Below are positions 1 through 7,378 of a DNA stretch of 13,612 nt, in pieces. Within the stretch, counting starts at the first letter, position 1. Each line of letters opens with the position of its first letter. The translations under genes were made by a program, and so were the position numbers. The notes below the pieces were generated by a model. It was not told the origin of the DNA, searched no databases, and saw nothing but the letters and a program-made list of their open reading frames with translations. The DNA lies in the NCBI GenBank assembly GCA_938009335.1, contig CALLHT010000173.1, positions 1 through 13,612 on the forward strand, given 5' to 3'. Source of the stretch: an uncultured Rhizobiaceae group bacterium (GTDB lineage Bacteria > Pseudomonadota > Alphaproteobacteria > Rhizobiales > Rhizobiaceae).

Positions 1-1998
1 GAAGATGCGCTTGAAGAAGTGCCACAACCGCGCCGCAGTCGAAAACAATATAAAATCCAAGAGGTTATTAAACGCCGACAGGTTTTGTTGGTTCAGGTCG
101 TCAAGGAAGAGCGCGGCACAAAAGGCGCAGCGCTGACGACGTATTTGTCGCTTGCAGGTCGATATTCGGTGCTGATGCCGAATACCGCACGCGGCGGCGG
201 CATTTCCCGCAAGATCACCAATGCGGCAGATCGCAAGCGTTTGAAAGCAATCGCCACTGGCCTTGAAGTCCCCAACGGAATGGGCGTTATTCTGCGTACA
301 GCCGGTGCTTCGCGTACAGATGTCGAGATTACGCGAGATTTTGAATATCTCATGCGATTGTGGGAGCAGGTTCGCACCCTCACCCTTTCGTCAACCGCCC
401 CGTGTCTGGTCTATGAAGAAGGTAGCCTGATCAAGCGATCCATTCGCGATCTTTATGACAAAGACACCGGCGAAGTAATTGTCGCCGGTGAAGAAGGCTT
501 TAAAGAAGCCAAAGACTTCATGTCGATGCTGATGCCGACGCATGCCAAGAAAGTGAAACTTCACAAGGACAATCAGGCGATCTTCGCGAAATACGGCGTT
601 GAGACTCATCTTGAAGAAATGGTGTCTCCACAGGTTACACTGAAATCCGGTGGTTACCTTGTGATCAACCAGACTGAAGCACTTGTGGCTGTTGATGTGA
701 ACTCAGGCCGCTCAACACGTGAGCATTCGGTTGAAGACACGGCACTTCAGACAAACCTTGAAGCTGCCCAAGAGGTTGCGCGTCAGTTGCGCTTGCGGGA
801 CTTGGCCGGGCTGATTGTGATCGACTTCATCGATATGGAAGAGCGACGCAACAACCGTGCCGTTGAGAAAAAGCTTAAGGAATGCCTGAAGAACGATCGC
901 GCTCGTATTCAAGTGGGTCGTATCTCGCATTTTGGTTTGATGGAAATGTCACGCCAGCGCATGCGCGCTTCAGTTCTCGAAAGCACGATGGACCTCTGCA
1001 CAAGTTGTGCAGGTACTGGGTATGTCAGATCAGAATCATCTATTGCGCTGCATGTGTTCAGAGCGATTGAAGAGCATGTAAGTCGTCACAACAAGTATGA
1101 TTGTATCGTTCAGACCACGCCATCGATTGCTATTTATATTCTCAATCACAAACGTGAAGCCTTGATTGATCTTGAACGCCGTTACGGTCTCAAGATCCTG
1201 ATTGAGGGCAATCCGGAAATCACCGGTCAGGAATTCAAACTGGTGAAGGGTGAACCTGCAAAAGGTGATGGCACCCCTGCCCCAATCGGATTCCAGAACG
1301 ATGCCGCACTTGAAGCGCTAGACCCGGATGAAGCTTCTGATGATGAAGAAAAGCCCGGTCGCCGCAAGCGTGGCCGTGGACGCCGTGGCAAACAAGATGC
1401 TGATGCTGAAAACGCAGGTGAGGAAGCAACAACAGGAGAGGCTTCTGAAAGCGAAGAGCAGACGTCTCCAGCCTCTGAAGATGGTGAAGAGCAGCCTCGT
1501 AAGAAGCGTCGCCGTGGAAAACGGGGTGGACGTAAATCTCGTAGCGAAGGTGATGAAAACGCTTCGGAGGCTTCGCCTACAGATGACGGTGACGCGGAAA
1601 CACCTGCAGCGGAACCTGCAGAAGCAAAAGAGGCAACGCCTGCTGAGCCACAGCCAGAAGTTGAGGTAACGGAAGAAGAAAAACCAAAACGACGTAGCAC
1701 TGTTAGACGCAAAGCGCCTATCGCGCCTAAATCGGAACCAAAAGAGGAAGCCTCTTCTGAAGCAGCCGAAGAAGCAGCCGAAGAAGCTGAAACGCCGAAG
1801 GCAGAAAATGCTCCTAAACCGAAACGTCGAACCACCCGTCGAAAGCCGGTTGAAACGGTTGCTGAAGAAGTTTCGGAGGAAACTGTTTCAGAAGAGCCAG
1901 CCTCAGAGAGCATGTCTGTTACTGAATCTGAAGAAAATAGCGAGCCGGAAGGTAAACCGAAAAAGTCCGGTTGGTGGAACCCGGGTGGTTTTTTCTAA
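1..1998 (+). CDS. rne: Ribonuclease E, 3' part (5' end beyond window)
   Basis: The reading frame is open from base 1, so the true start lies upstream; this piece has 665 codons. RNase E is the essential endonuclease for mRNA turnover and rRNA/tRNA processing and the scaffold of the RNA degradosome. The fragment begins inside the S1 region. The 5'-monophosphate sensor pair Arg-Thr (ILRTAG) is at codons 99-100. The catalytic Mg ligands are in VDVNSG (Asp232, Asn234) and VIDFID (Asp275), and the zinc-link CTSC is at codons 333-336. From about codon 420 the protein becomes a disordered Glu/Ala-rich tail with four Arg/Lys islands (coding positions about 1360-1392, 1498-1542, 1681-1713 and 1816-1845), expected to bind RNA. 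The last two islands share a KPKRR-x-T-x-RRK-like pattern. The protein ends with a GWW motif. sfsA follows 28 bases after the TAA. Confidence 0.97.
   Translation, partial: EDALEEVPQPRRSRKQYKIQEVIKRRQVLLVQVVKEERGTKGAALTTYLSLAGRYSVLMPNTARGGGISRKITNAADRKRLKAIATGLEVPNGMGVILRTAGASRTDVEITRDFEYLMRLWEQVRTLTLSSTAPCLVYEEGSLIKRSIRDLYDKDTGEVIVAGEEGFKEAKDFMSMLMPTHAKKVKLHKDNQAIFAKYGVETHLEEMVSPQVTLKSGGYLVINQTEALVAVDVNSGRSTREHSVEDTALQTNLEAAQEVARQLRLRDLAGLIVIDFIDMEERRNNRAVEKKLKECLKNDRARIQVGRISHFGLMEMSRQRMRASVLESTMDLCTSCAGTGYVRSESSIALHVFRAIEEHVSRHNKYDCIVQTTPSIAIYILNHKREALIDLERRYGLKILIEGNPEITGQEFKLVKGEPAKGDGTPAPIGFQNDAALEALDPDEASDDEEKPGRRKRGRGRRGKQDADAENAGEEATTGEASESEEQTSPASEDGEEQPRKKRRRGKRGGRKSRSEGDENASEASPTDDGDAETPAAEPAEAKEATPAEPQPEVEVTEEEKPKRRSTVRRKAPIAPKSEPKEEASSEAAEEAAEEAETPKAENAPKPKRRTTRRKPVETVAEEVSEETVSEEPASESMSVTESEENSEPEGKPKKSGWWNPGGFF
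1963..1995 (+). other. C-terminal GWW motif of RNase E (probable PNPase-docking peptide)
   Basis: The last residues of RNase E read KSGWWNPGGFF, with Gly-Trp-Trp encoded at 1969-1977. In Caulobacter crescentus a C-terminal GWW motif of RNase E docks into polynucleotide phosphorylase. The same position after a long disordered tail suggests the same role here. The residues after GWW are Asn-Pro-Gly-Gly-Phe-Phe rather than the basic residues I would expect. Confidence 0.7.
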
Positions 1999-2026
1999 CT
2001 TCACCCGTGCTTTGGGGCAGCACTGA

Positions 2027-2725
2027 ATGAAATTTCCGACACCACTCATTCGCACAACGCTGGTTAAGCGCTACAAGCGCTTTCTGGCGGATGTGCGGTT
2101 GGAAAGTGGTGAAGTTATTACCATTCATTGTGCCAATCCCGGCTCAATGTTGGGCCTTACAGAACCCGGCATACCCGCGTTTATCTCGGACAGCGGCAAC
2201 CCCAAACGCAAGTTACGCTATTCCCTTGAGATGATCGAGGTGGATGGCAGCCTCATTGGCGTAAACACCAATTTACCAAACAAGCTGGCGGTCGAAGCCA
2301 TTGAGGCGTCACGGATCCCTGAACTGACTGGCTACGACACACTGCGCACCGAAGTAAAATACGGAACCAATTCACGGATTGATATTTTGCTGGAAACTGA
2401 TGGCAAACCCGATGTGTTTGTTGAAGTCAAAAACGTCCATTTTGTAAGAACAAAAGGCATTCACGAGTTTCCCGATAGCGTGACTGCACGTGGTGCAAAA
2501 CATCTTGATGAAATGGCGAACGAAGTGGCCAATGGCAATCGCGCTGCAATGCTCTATGTAATCCAACGTAGCGATGGTGACCGTTTCAAAATTGCTGAGG
2601 ACCTTGACCCCACCTATGCAGAAGCCTTCAAAAGAGCGACCAACGCTGGAGTTGAGGCCTATGCAATTCGGTGTAATGTGCACACAGACCAGATTGACGC
2701 TTTGGACATGATCCCAATAGTATGA
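2027..2725 (+). CDS. sfsA: SfsA family protein (sugar fermentation stimulation protein A homologue)
   Basis: At 232 residues it is the usual family length. SfsA was named for stimulating maltose metabolism in E. coli and was reported as DNA-binding; its true biochemical role is unsettled. The N-terminal ~80 residues form the OB-like part, with the signature HCANPGSMLGL at 34-44. The C-terminal part has a PD-(D/E)XK-nuclease-like layout: SRIDILL with Asp119, then FVEVKNV with Glu133 and Lys135, so a nuclease-type metal site appears intact. The ATG at 2027 starts 28 bases after rne and its ribosome-binding site is weak (a GGGG run about 10 bases upstream), so translation may depend on traffic from rne. 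map follows after 24 bases, consistent with co-transcription. The family call is firm; the function is not. Confidence 0.95.
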   Translation: MKFPTPLIRTTLVKRYKRFLADVRLESGEVITIHCANPGSMLGLTEPGIPAFISDSGNPKRKLRYSLEMIEVDGSLIGVNTNLPNKLAVEAIEASRIPELTGYDTLRTEVKYGTNSRIDILLETDGKPDVFVEVKNVHFVRTKGIHEFPDSVTARGAKHLDEMANEVANGNRAAMLYVIQRSDGDRFKIAEDLDPTYAEAFKRATNAGVEAYAIRCNVHTDQIDALDMIPIV

Positions 2726-2749
2726 CGTGATAACGCGCGAGAGTAACGA

Positions 2750-3574
2750 ATGACCGCCTATATTGAAGCTGCTGCAGCTCCATTAAAGAACACCGGATCG
2801 ATTAAGATCTACAATCAAGCCGACTTTGATGCCATGCGCAATGCAAGTCAGGTAACAGCACGCTGTCTTGATGAACTGTCACACATTATCAAGCCGGGCA
2901 CATCCACCCAGGATATTGATGATTTTGTGGTTGAGTTTGGAAAAGCGCATGACGCGCTTCCGGCAACGCTGAACTACCGCGGTTATCGCAAGTCCTGCTG
3001 CACGTCGATCAATCACGTCGTTTGCCATGGCATTCCCAACGAAAAGCCAATGCGGGAAGGCGATATCGTCAATGTAGACGTAACCTATGTGATTGACGGG
3101 TGGCACGGTGATTCCAGCCGGATGTATCCGGTTGGTCAGATCAAGCGCGCGGCGGAGCGCCTCATAGAAGTTACGTACAACGCATTGATGCTTGGCATTG
3201 AGGCAGTAAAACCCGGCAACACAACCGGGCACATTGGCGAAGCAATCCAGGTCTATGCGGAAGCTCAGCGGTGTTCTGTTGTGCGTGAGTTTTGCGGCCA
3301 TGGGGTTGGAAAACTCTTTCACGACGCGCCCAACATTTTGCATTACGGGCGTGCGGGCGAAGGACCGGAACTGCGCCCTGGCATGATTTTCACCATCGAA
3401 CCGATGATTAATCTCGGTCGGCCCAGTGTGAAAGTTCTTTCAGATGGATGGACTGCCGTTACCAGAGACCGCTCTCTGACGGCACAATACGAACATAGCG
3501 TTGGTGTAACAGAAGATGGTTGTGAGATATTTACGACATCGCCTTCTGGCTATACACTCCCTCCATATGTGTGA
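2750..3574 (+). CDS. map: Type I methionine aminopeptidase
   Basis: This 274-residue cytosolic metallo-exopeptidase removes the initiator methionine from nascent proteins after deformylation. All five dinuclear metal ligands of the pita-bread fold are visible: Asp110 (NVDVT), Asp121 (HGDSS), His184 (FCGHGVG), Glu217 (IEPM) and Glu248 (YEHS). The substrate-binding His93 lies in VCHGIPNE. It is about ten residues longer than the E. coli enzyme, mainly from an N-terminal extension with a short Ala run (residues 7-10), typical of alphaproteobacterial Map. No SH3-like zinc-finger extension is present. The ATG at 2750 has only a weak purine stretch (GAGAG) upstream. It sits 24 bases after sfsA and before radC, so it is probably part of the same transcript. 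Confidence 0.97.
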   Translation: MTAYIEAAAAPLKNTGSIKIYNQADFDAMRNASQVTARCLDELSHIIKPGTSTQDIDDFVVEFGKAHDALPATLNYRGYRKSCCTSINHVVCHGIPNEKPMREGDIVNVDVTYVIDGWHGDSSRMYPVGQIKRAAERLIEVTYNALMLGIEAVKPGNTTGHIGEAIQVYAEAQRCSVVREFCGHGVGKLFHDAPNILHYGRAGEGPELRPGMIFTIEPMINLGRPSVKVLSDGWTAVTRDRSLTAQYEHSVGVTEDGCEIFTTSPSGYTLPPYV

Positions 3575-3653
3575 ATTGCAGGGATGATTTCTGCAAGCTG
3601 AAGACGGCCTATTAAGAGGTCTATTGCTGTTTTCAAAGGTCGTGTGGGGGCCA

Positions 3654-4367
3654 ATGATGCAAGAAATGAAAGGCTTTTCGGAGCCGCAAACCAACAATGA
3701 ATTAGTGCGCGGGCATCGCGAGAGGCTACGGGCAAAGTTTCGTCGTGGTGGCGCTGAAGCATTAGCAGACTACGAGATGCTGGAGCTTGTGTTATTTCGC
3801 TCAATACCCCGGCGCGATACGAAGCCGCTCGCAAAGCGTTTGATCGCGGTGTTCGGCAGCTTTTCGGAAGTTTTGAACGCCTCTCCGGCACGTCTTCGAG
3901 AAATCAGTGGTATAGGCGAAGCCACCATTACGGATTTCCAGGTTGTGAAAGCTGCAAGCCAGATGATTGTCTCGTCAAAAATCAGGGAGCGCCCGCTTCT
4001 GTCTTCATGGAGCGCAGTCCTTGATTACTGTACCGCCGTGATGGCCTATGAAGAGCGCGAGCAATTCCGTATCCTCTTTCTCGACAAGAAAAACAAACTG
4101 ATATGCGATGAGGTTCAACATACCGGCACAGTGGATCACACGCCGGTTTATCCGCGTGAAGTAGTGAAACGAGCATTGGAACTCTCTGCCACCGCCATCA
4201 TCATGGTGCATAATCACCCCTCTGGTGATCCCACCCCTTCCAAAGCGGACATAGAGATGACGCGCAAAGTCGATGAAGTTTCTGCCTCTCTTGGAATTAC
4301 CGTGCATGACCACATCATTATTGGTCGTGATGGCCATACAAGTTTGAAGGGCCAGCAATACTTCTAA
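3654..4367 (+). CDS. radC: RadC family JAMM/MPN domain protein
   Basis: RadC proteins were named for DNA repair, but that role in E. coli has been withdrawn; the family carries a JAMM metalloprotease-like domain of unknown substrate. The N-terminal part holds a helix-hairpin-helix-like segment (LREISGIGEATI). The JAMM motif is complete: the Glu of EREQF, then HNHPSGDPTPSKAD with two His and an Asp as zinc ligands. The start is uncertain. I chose the ATG at 3654, in tandem with another at 3657 and preceded by a GGGGG run at 3646-3650. A TTG at 3624, preceded by AGAGG at 3615-3619, would add ten residues (MLFSKVVWGP) that show no family similarity. The gene follows map by about 80 bases (50 with the TTG start) and probably ends the rne-sfsA-map-radC run. 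Confidence 0.93.
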   Translation: MMQEMKGFSEPQTNNELVRGHRERLRAKFRRGGAEALADYEMLELVLFRSIPRRDTKPLAKRLIAVFGSFSEVLNASPARLREISGIGEATITDFQVVKAASQMIVSSKIRERPLLSSWSAVLDYCTAVMAYEEREQFRILFLDKKNKLICDEVQHTGTVDHTPVYPREVVKRALELSATAIIMVHNHPSGDPTPSKADIEMTRKVDEVSASLGITVHDHIIIGRDGHTSLKGQQYF

Positions 4368-4423
4368 TAAATCAAATCCCGTCGCGATAAATTCATAAAC
4401 TTATCTGTCGAAATTGCCCTTTT

Positions 4424-4445
4424 CCTGAAGTAGACTCTACTCAGG
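4424..4445 (+). repeat. Imperfect inverted repeat upstream of the RND exporter
   Basis: CCTGAAGTAG is followed by a three-base loop (ACT) and CTACTCAGG. The arms pair over nine base pairs with a single bulged A. It lies in the 104-base gap between radC and the exporter gene, 26 bases before the exporter start. No U-run follows, so it does not look like an intrinsic terminator for radC. It could be an operator or a 5'-leader hairpin. I see no convincing -35/-10 pair in this gap. Confidence 0.45.
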
Positions 4446-4471
4446 GGTATGTTGAGGGATTCGCACAGATC

Positions 4472-6703
4472 ATGATGAACGGATTTGGGCTGGAAAAACT
4501 TGGGCTCTTTGCGCTTAGAGCACCAATACTTGCGACAATCGCCCTGCTATTGGCGAGTTTAGCTGCTGCATTTGGCGTATACAAATTGCAGTTTTCCGGC
4601 GAAAATATTGAAATTTTGCGAGACGGCTCACAAGAACTGACCGATTACGACGAACTTTTATCGGAATTCCGCGATTTCAACAATGACGCCGTCATATTGA
4701 TGCGTTTGCCGAACCTCGCAACAGTCGATGGCATTGAGACGTTCCGCGAGCTTAACTTTGAATTCCAATTGGATGACCGGGTTGAGAGCATTCTTTCGAT
4801 CTTTTCAATGGTTACGTATGCAGGACCGGAATTGGGGTGGCAGTCTGCCCTACCCGCTGAATTTGAGACTGATGAGCAAGTTCTCCAATCTCTTAAGAAA
4901 TTAGCCAAAGATATTCCTTCATCTCAATCGCTGTTCAGTGAGAATTTCGATTCCGCGGTTATGGTGGTGTACACAAAGGCCGATGCAATCATTGATGCCA
5001 ATGTGCGCGAAACCATGTGGGGACTGGAAGAACTCGGCAAAGAATTTGAAACCGACGAGATTTCTATAAGCATTGCGGGTCAACCCGCCATTCGGTCTGA
5101 TCTAATCCGCTCCATTGCCTCCGACATTACTTATCTCGCACCGCTTGCTGTCATTTTGTGTGCCATACTGGCGTTTGTCCTGTTTAGATCGCCGATTGCG
5201 ATGTTTCTATGTGCTTTCCCTTCGCTGCTTGCGATTTTTTGGTTTCTCGGCGGGGCTGGTCTAAGTGGAACTTCACTTAACTTCCTCACAAACATTTTGC
5301 CGGTTTTACTGATCGTCATCATTTTTGCCGATACGCTGCATTTGTATTTGAAATGGCAAAGCCTTTGCGAACGCGAAGAAAATGCCCTTAAAGCGCTCGA
5401 GGAGGCCATCCGCGAGATCGGTCCTGCGTGCGGCATCTCTTCGCTCACAACTGGTGCTGCACTGCTCTCGCTGTGTTTCAGCGGAAACAATGGCCTCTTT
5501 GAACTTGGACTTGTTGGAGCAATTGGCGTTTTGGGTGGCTTCTTCGCCATTATGATCGGAATGCCTGTAACCGCGTATTGGGCAACGCTTTCCGGCTTTA
5601 AGCCTAAGGGCACAAACACTCATGCGCTTTCTGCAATAGCGGCGCCCGCAATGCGGCTCTTACGCTGGCGGAAGAGTGTCATGGCAGGAGGCATAATCCT
5701 CTGTGGTCTCGGGTTGTTTGCGCATTCAATGATCGATAGCCGGTTCCGTTTGATCGATTATTTGGGAACCGCCTCTGAAGTAGGACAGTCGGAAGGCTAT
5801 ATCGACCAGACGTATAATGGCACAACCCCGCTTTTTGCTGTGGTTGATATGGATCTTGCGCTTGCGCTGGATGATCCGAAAAACGAGCAGCGTGTATATG
5901 ATACGATTGATGCGGTCACAGATGTTTTTCCAGCTGGTTCGTTTTATTCTCTTGCCGATTTCGCTGACGAAATAAAAAAGCACGGGGGTCGCGTCAGCGC
6001 TGATCTGATCGACCAGATTCCCCGCGCCCTCACAAGCCGGTTTATCTCTGAAAACAAAGACAAAGTGCTGGTCACAATCTTTTCTTCAGCCAACTTATCT
6101 GCAAGCGATATGCAGGTGCGGCTTTCCAAACTGCAGTACGCTTTAGACAAAAGAGGTTTGGCCGATACTGTTCGTGTCACCGGCTATCCTGTTCTTTCGG
6201 GCGTCGTCGCCCCTCGCCTGATGGATAATTTACGAATTAGCCTCATTTTGGCGGTCGGGCTTTCTATCCTCATCATTTCGCTTGCGGCCGGCTCATGGCG
6301 ACTAGGGCTCGCCTGTTTGGTGCCGAACCTGCTTCCGATTGTGATGGTGGAACTGATCCTTTATATGATGGGCATTCCGCTCAATCTGTCCATCACGGTA
6401 GCACTTACGGTGGCCTTTGGTATAGCGGTGGACGATTCCGTTCACATGCTCAATCAGTACATGATCAACCGGAAAGATCACGAAACTTCAACTGCTGTTC
6501 AAGGAGCATTGAAAGAGGTGACGCCTGCCATATTTTCTACAACACTGATCTTGTCAGGTGGCCTTATCGTAATGAGTTTCAGTTCATTGCCTGCCATGGC
6601 CGTCTTCTCTGCCGTAGTGATCATGACGTTGGTCATTGCGTTTTTGGCAGATATTTTTCAGTTGCCTGCTTATCTGATATTAATGGATAAGGATGTAGAC
6701 TGA
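4472..6703 (+). CDS. RND superfamily (MMPL-type) inner-membrane exporter
   Basis: This 743-residue protein shows the duplicated RND layout. TM1 is at about 12-37, followed by a large periplasmic loop (about 40-215) and five helices in about 220-372. TM7 is at about 401-420, followed by a second, shorter loop (about 421-585) and five more helices in about 586-738. The proton-relay region of the second half is GIAVDDSVHML (Asp654, Asp655); the matching helix of the first half has IIFADTLHLYL (Asp287). This is the MMPL-like, COG1033-type branch, related to hopanoid and lipid exporters, rather than the AcrB type, which is longer and paired with membrane-fusion genes. No such adaptor or outer-membrane gene is nearby. 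Two ATGs occur in tandem (4472, 4475); GAGGG lies 13 bases upstream. The secreted protein gene begins 50 bases downstream. The substrate is unknown; a hydrophobic or lipid compound is a guess. Confidence 0.9.
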   Translation: MMNGFGLEKLGLFALRAPILATIALLLASLAAAFGVYKLQFSGENIEILRDGSQELTDYDELLSEFRDFNNDAVILMRLPNLATVDGIETFRELNFEFQLDDRVESILSIFSMVTYAGPELGWQSALPAEFETDEQVLQSLKKLAKDIPSSQSLFSENFDSAVMVVYTKADAIIDANVRETMWGLEELGKEFETDEISISIAGQPAIRSDLIRSIASDITYLAPLAVILCAILAFVLFRSPIAMFLCAFPSLLAIFWFLGGAGLSGTSLNFLTNILPVLLIVIIFADTLHLYLKWQSLCEREENALKALEEAIREIGPACGISSLTTGAALLSLCFSGNNGLFELGLVGAIGVLGGFFAIMIGMPVTAYWATLSGFKPKGTNTHALSAIAAPAMRLLRWRKSVMAGGIILCGLGLFAHSMIDSRFRLIDYLGTASEVGQSEGYIDQTYNGTTPLFAVVDMDLALALDDPKNEQRVYDTIDAVTDVFPAGSFYSLADFADEIKKHGGRVSADLIDQIPRALTSRFISENKDKVLVTIFSSANLSASDMQVRLSKLQYALDKRGLADTVRVTGYPVLSGVVAPRLMDNLRISLILAVGLSILIISLAAGSWRLGLACLVPNLLPIVMVELILYMMGIPLNLSITVALTVAFGIAVDDSVHMLNQYMINRKDHETSTAVQGALKEVTPAIFSTTLILSGGLIVMSFSSLPAMAVFSAVVIMTLVIAFLADIFQLPAYLILMDKDVD

Positions 6704-6753
6704 CGTGACTGTGGTTTGTACGAAATAGTGACTTCTGGAGGAAAACAGAAACC

Positions 6754-7287
6754 ATGCTGAAAAAACTTACTCTTGCAGGTGCATTGTCACTAGCAGCTGT
6801 TCTTGCACCCGTGAGTCAAACATCGAGTTTCGCCTCGCCTGCAATCTTTGAGAATATGTCTGGCAAATGGCGCGGCAAAGGCTTGGTAAAAGCCTCTCCG
6901 AAAGGCAAAAATGAATCCATACGCTGCAGAATGTCCAACAAACCCAATGGCGCATCCCGTATCAACTTATCCGGCAACTGCGCCGTAAGCGGGTTTGTGT
7001 TCAGCCTGAATGGGTTCATCCAGCAGAATGGTAGTAAGAATTCTTACACCGCCTCTATGTTCCGCTCGCTGGCAAATTTGAAACAGTCCAATTTTTCGGG
7101 CCAGCGCAGTGGCAGCAAGATCAATTTTAGCTTTAAAGCTCGGGATCGTGTTTCTAAACAAAACGTGGAAGCGAAAATCCGTTTGAATTCCAAAAATGCG
7201 AAAGCGTTTGATGTTCAGATCAGCCGGACAGATCCAAAATCCGGAAAAATCTTTAACGTGGGAACGATCACGTTTGCGAAGCGATAA
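6754..7287 (+). CDS. Secreted basic hypothetical protein
   Basis: I cannot assign a function. The 177-residue product starts with a clear Sec signal peptide (Lys-Lys, then a hydrophobic core to about residue 20, probable cleavage near Ala27), so it should be periplasmic. The mature part is Lys/Arg-, Ser- and Asn-rich and alternates polar and hydrophobic residues, suggesting an all-beta, lipocalin-like or barrel fold. It holds exactly two cysteines, Cys58 (SIRCRM) and Cys76 (SGNCAV), which could form a disulfide. The pattern G-x-W-x-G-x-G followed by E-x-x-x-C-R resembles small secreted proteins that I recall from rhizobial genomes, but this is recollection, not a search result. A good Shine-Dalgarno, GGAGG at 6737-6741, precedes the ATG by 12 bases. 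It lies 50 bases after the exporter and is the last gene before the terminator, so the two are probably co-transcribed. Confidence 0.85.
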   Translation: MLKKLTLAGALSLAAVLAPVSQTSSFASPAIFENMSGKWRGKGLVKASPKGKNESIRCRMSNKPNGASRINLSGNCAVSGFVFSLNGFIQQNGSKNSYTASMFRSLANLKQSNFSGQRSGSKINFSFKARDRVSKQNVEAKIRLNSKNAKAFDVQISRTDPKSGKIFNVGTITFAKR

Positions 7288-7308
7288 GAGAATAATCCAT
7301 AGAAACAC

Positions 7309-7337
7309 AAAAGGCCGGATGAACCGGCCTTTTTCTT
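7309..7337. terminator. Rho-independent terminator between convergent genes, probably bidirectional
   Basis: AAAAGGCCGG (7309-7318) and CCGGCCTTTT (7324-7333) form a ten base pair stem with a five-base loop. On the + strand it runs into a T-rich tract (TTTTTCTT). Read on the minus strand the stem is followed by TTTTGTGTTT, a poorer but usable tract. It sits between the end of the secreted protein gene (7287) and the end of the convergent L,D-transpeptidase gene (7379). Confidence 0.9.
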
Positions 7338-7378
7338 GTCTGAACGCTTAGAATTTCAGAAATTTCTACAAAGAAACA

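Noticed and set aside
1227..1913. Long open frame (228 codons) on the minus strand opposite the RNase E tail, Ser/Ala-rich.
   Set aside because: It mirrors the repetitive Glu/Ala codons of the rne tail; the product is low complexity without any domain and rne is certain on the other strand.
2879..3343. 154-codon minus-strand frame inside map.
   Set aside because: It is a shadow of the well-conserved map coding frame, with no recognisable motif or ribosome-binding site.
5131..5623. Overlapping minus-strand frames inside the RND exporter gene.
   Set aside because: They lie opposite conserved transmembrane segments of the exporter, give no domain, and have no start signals.
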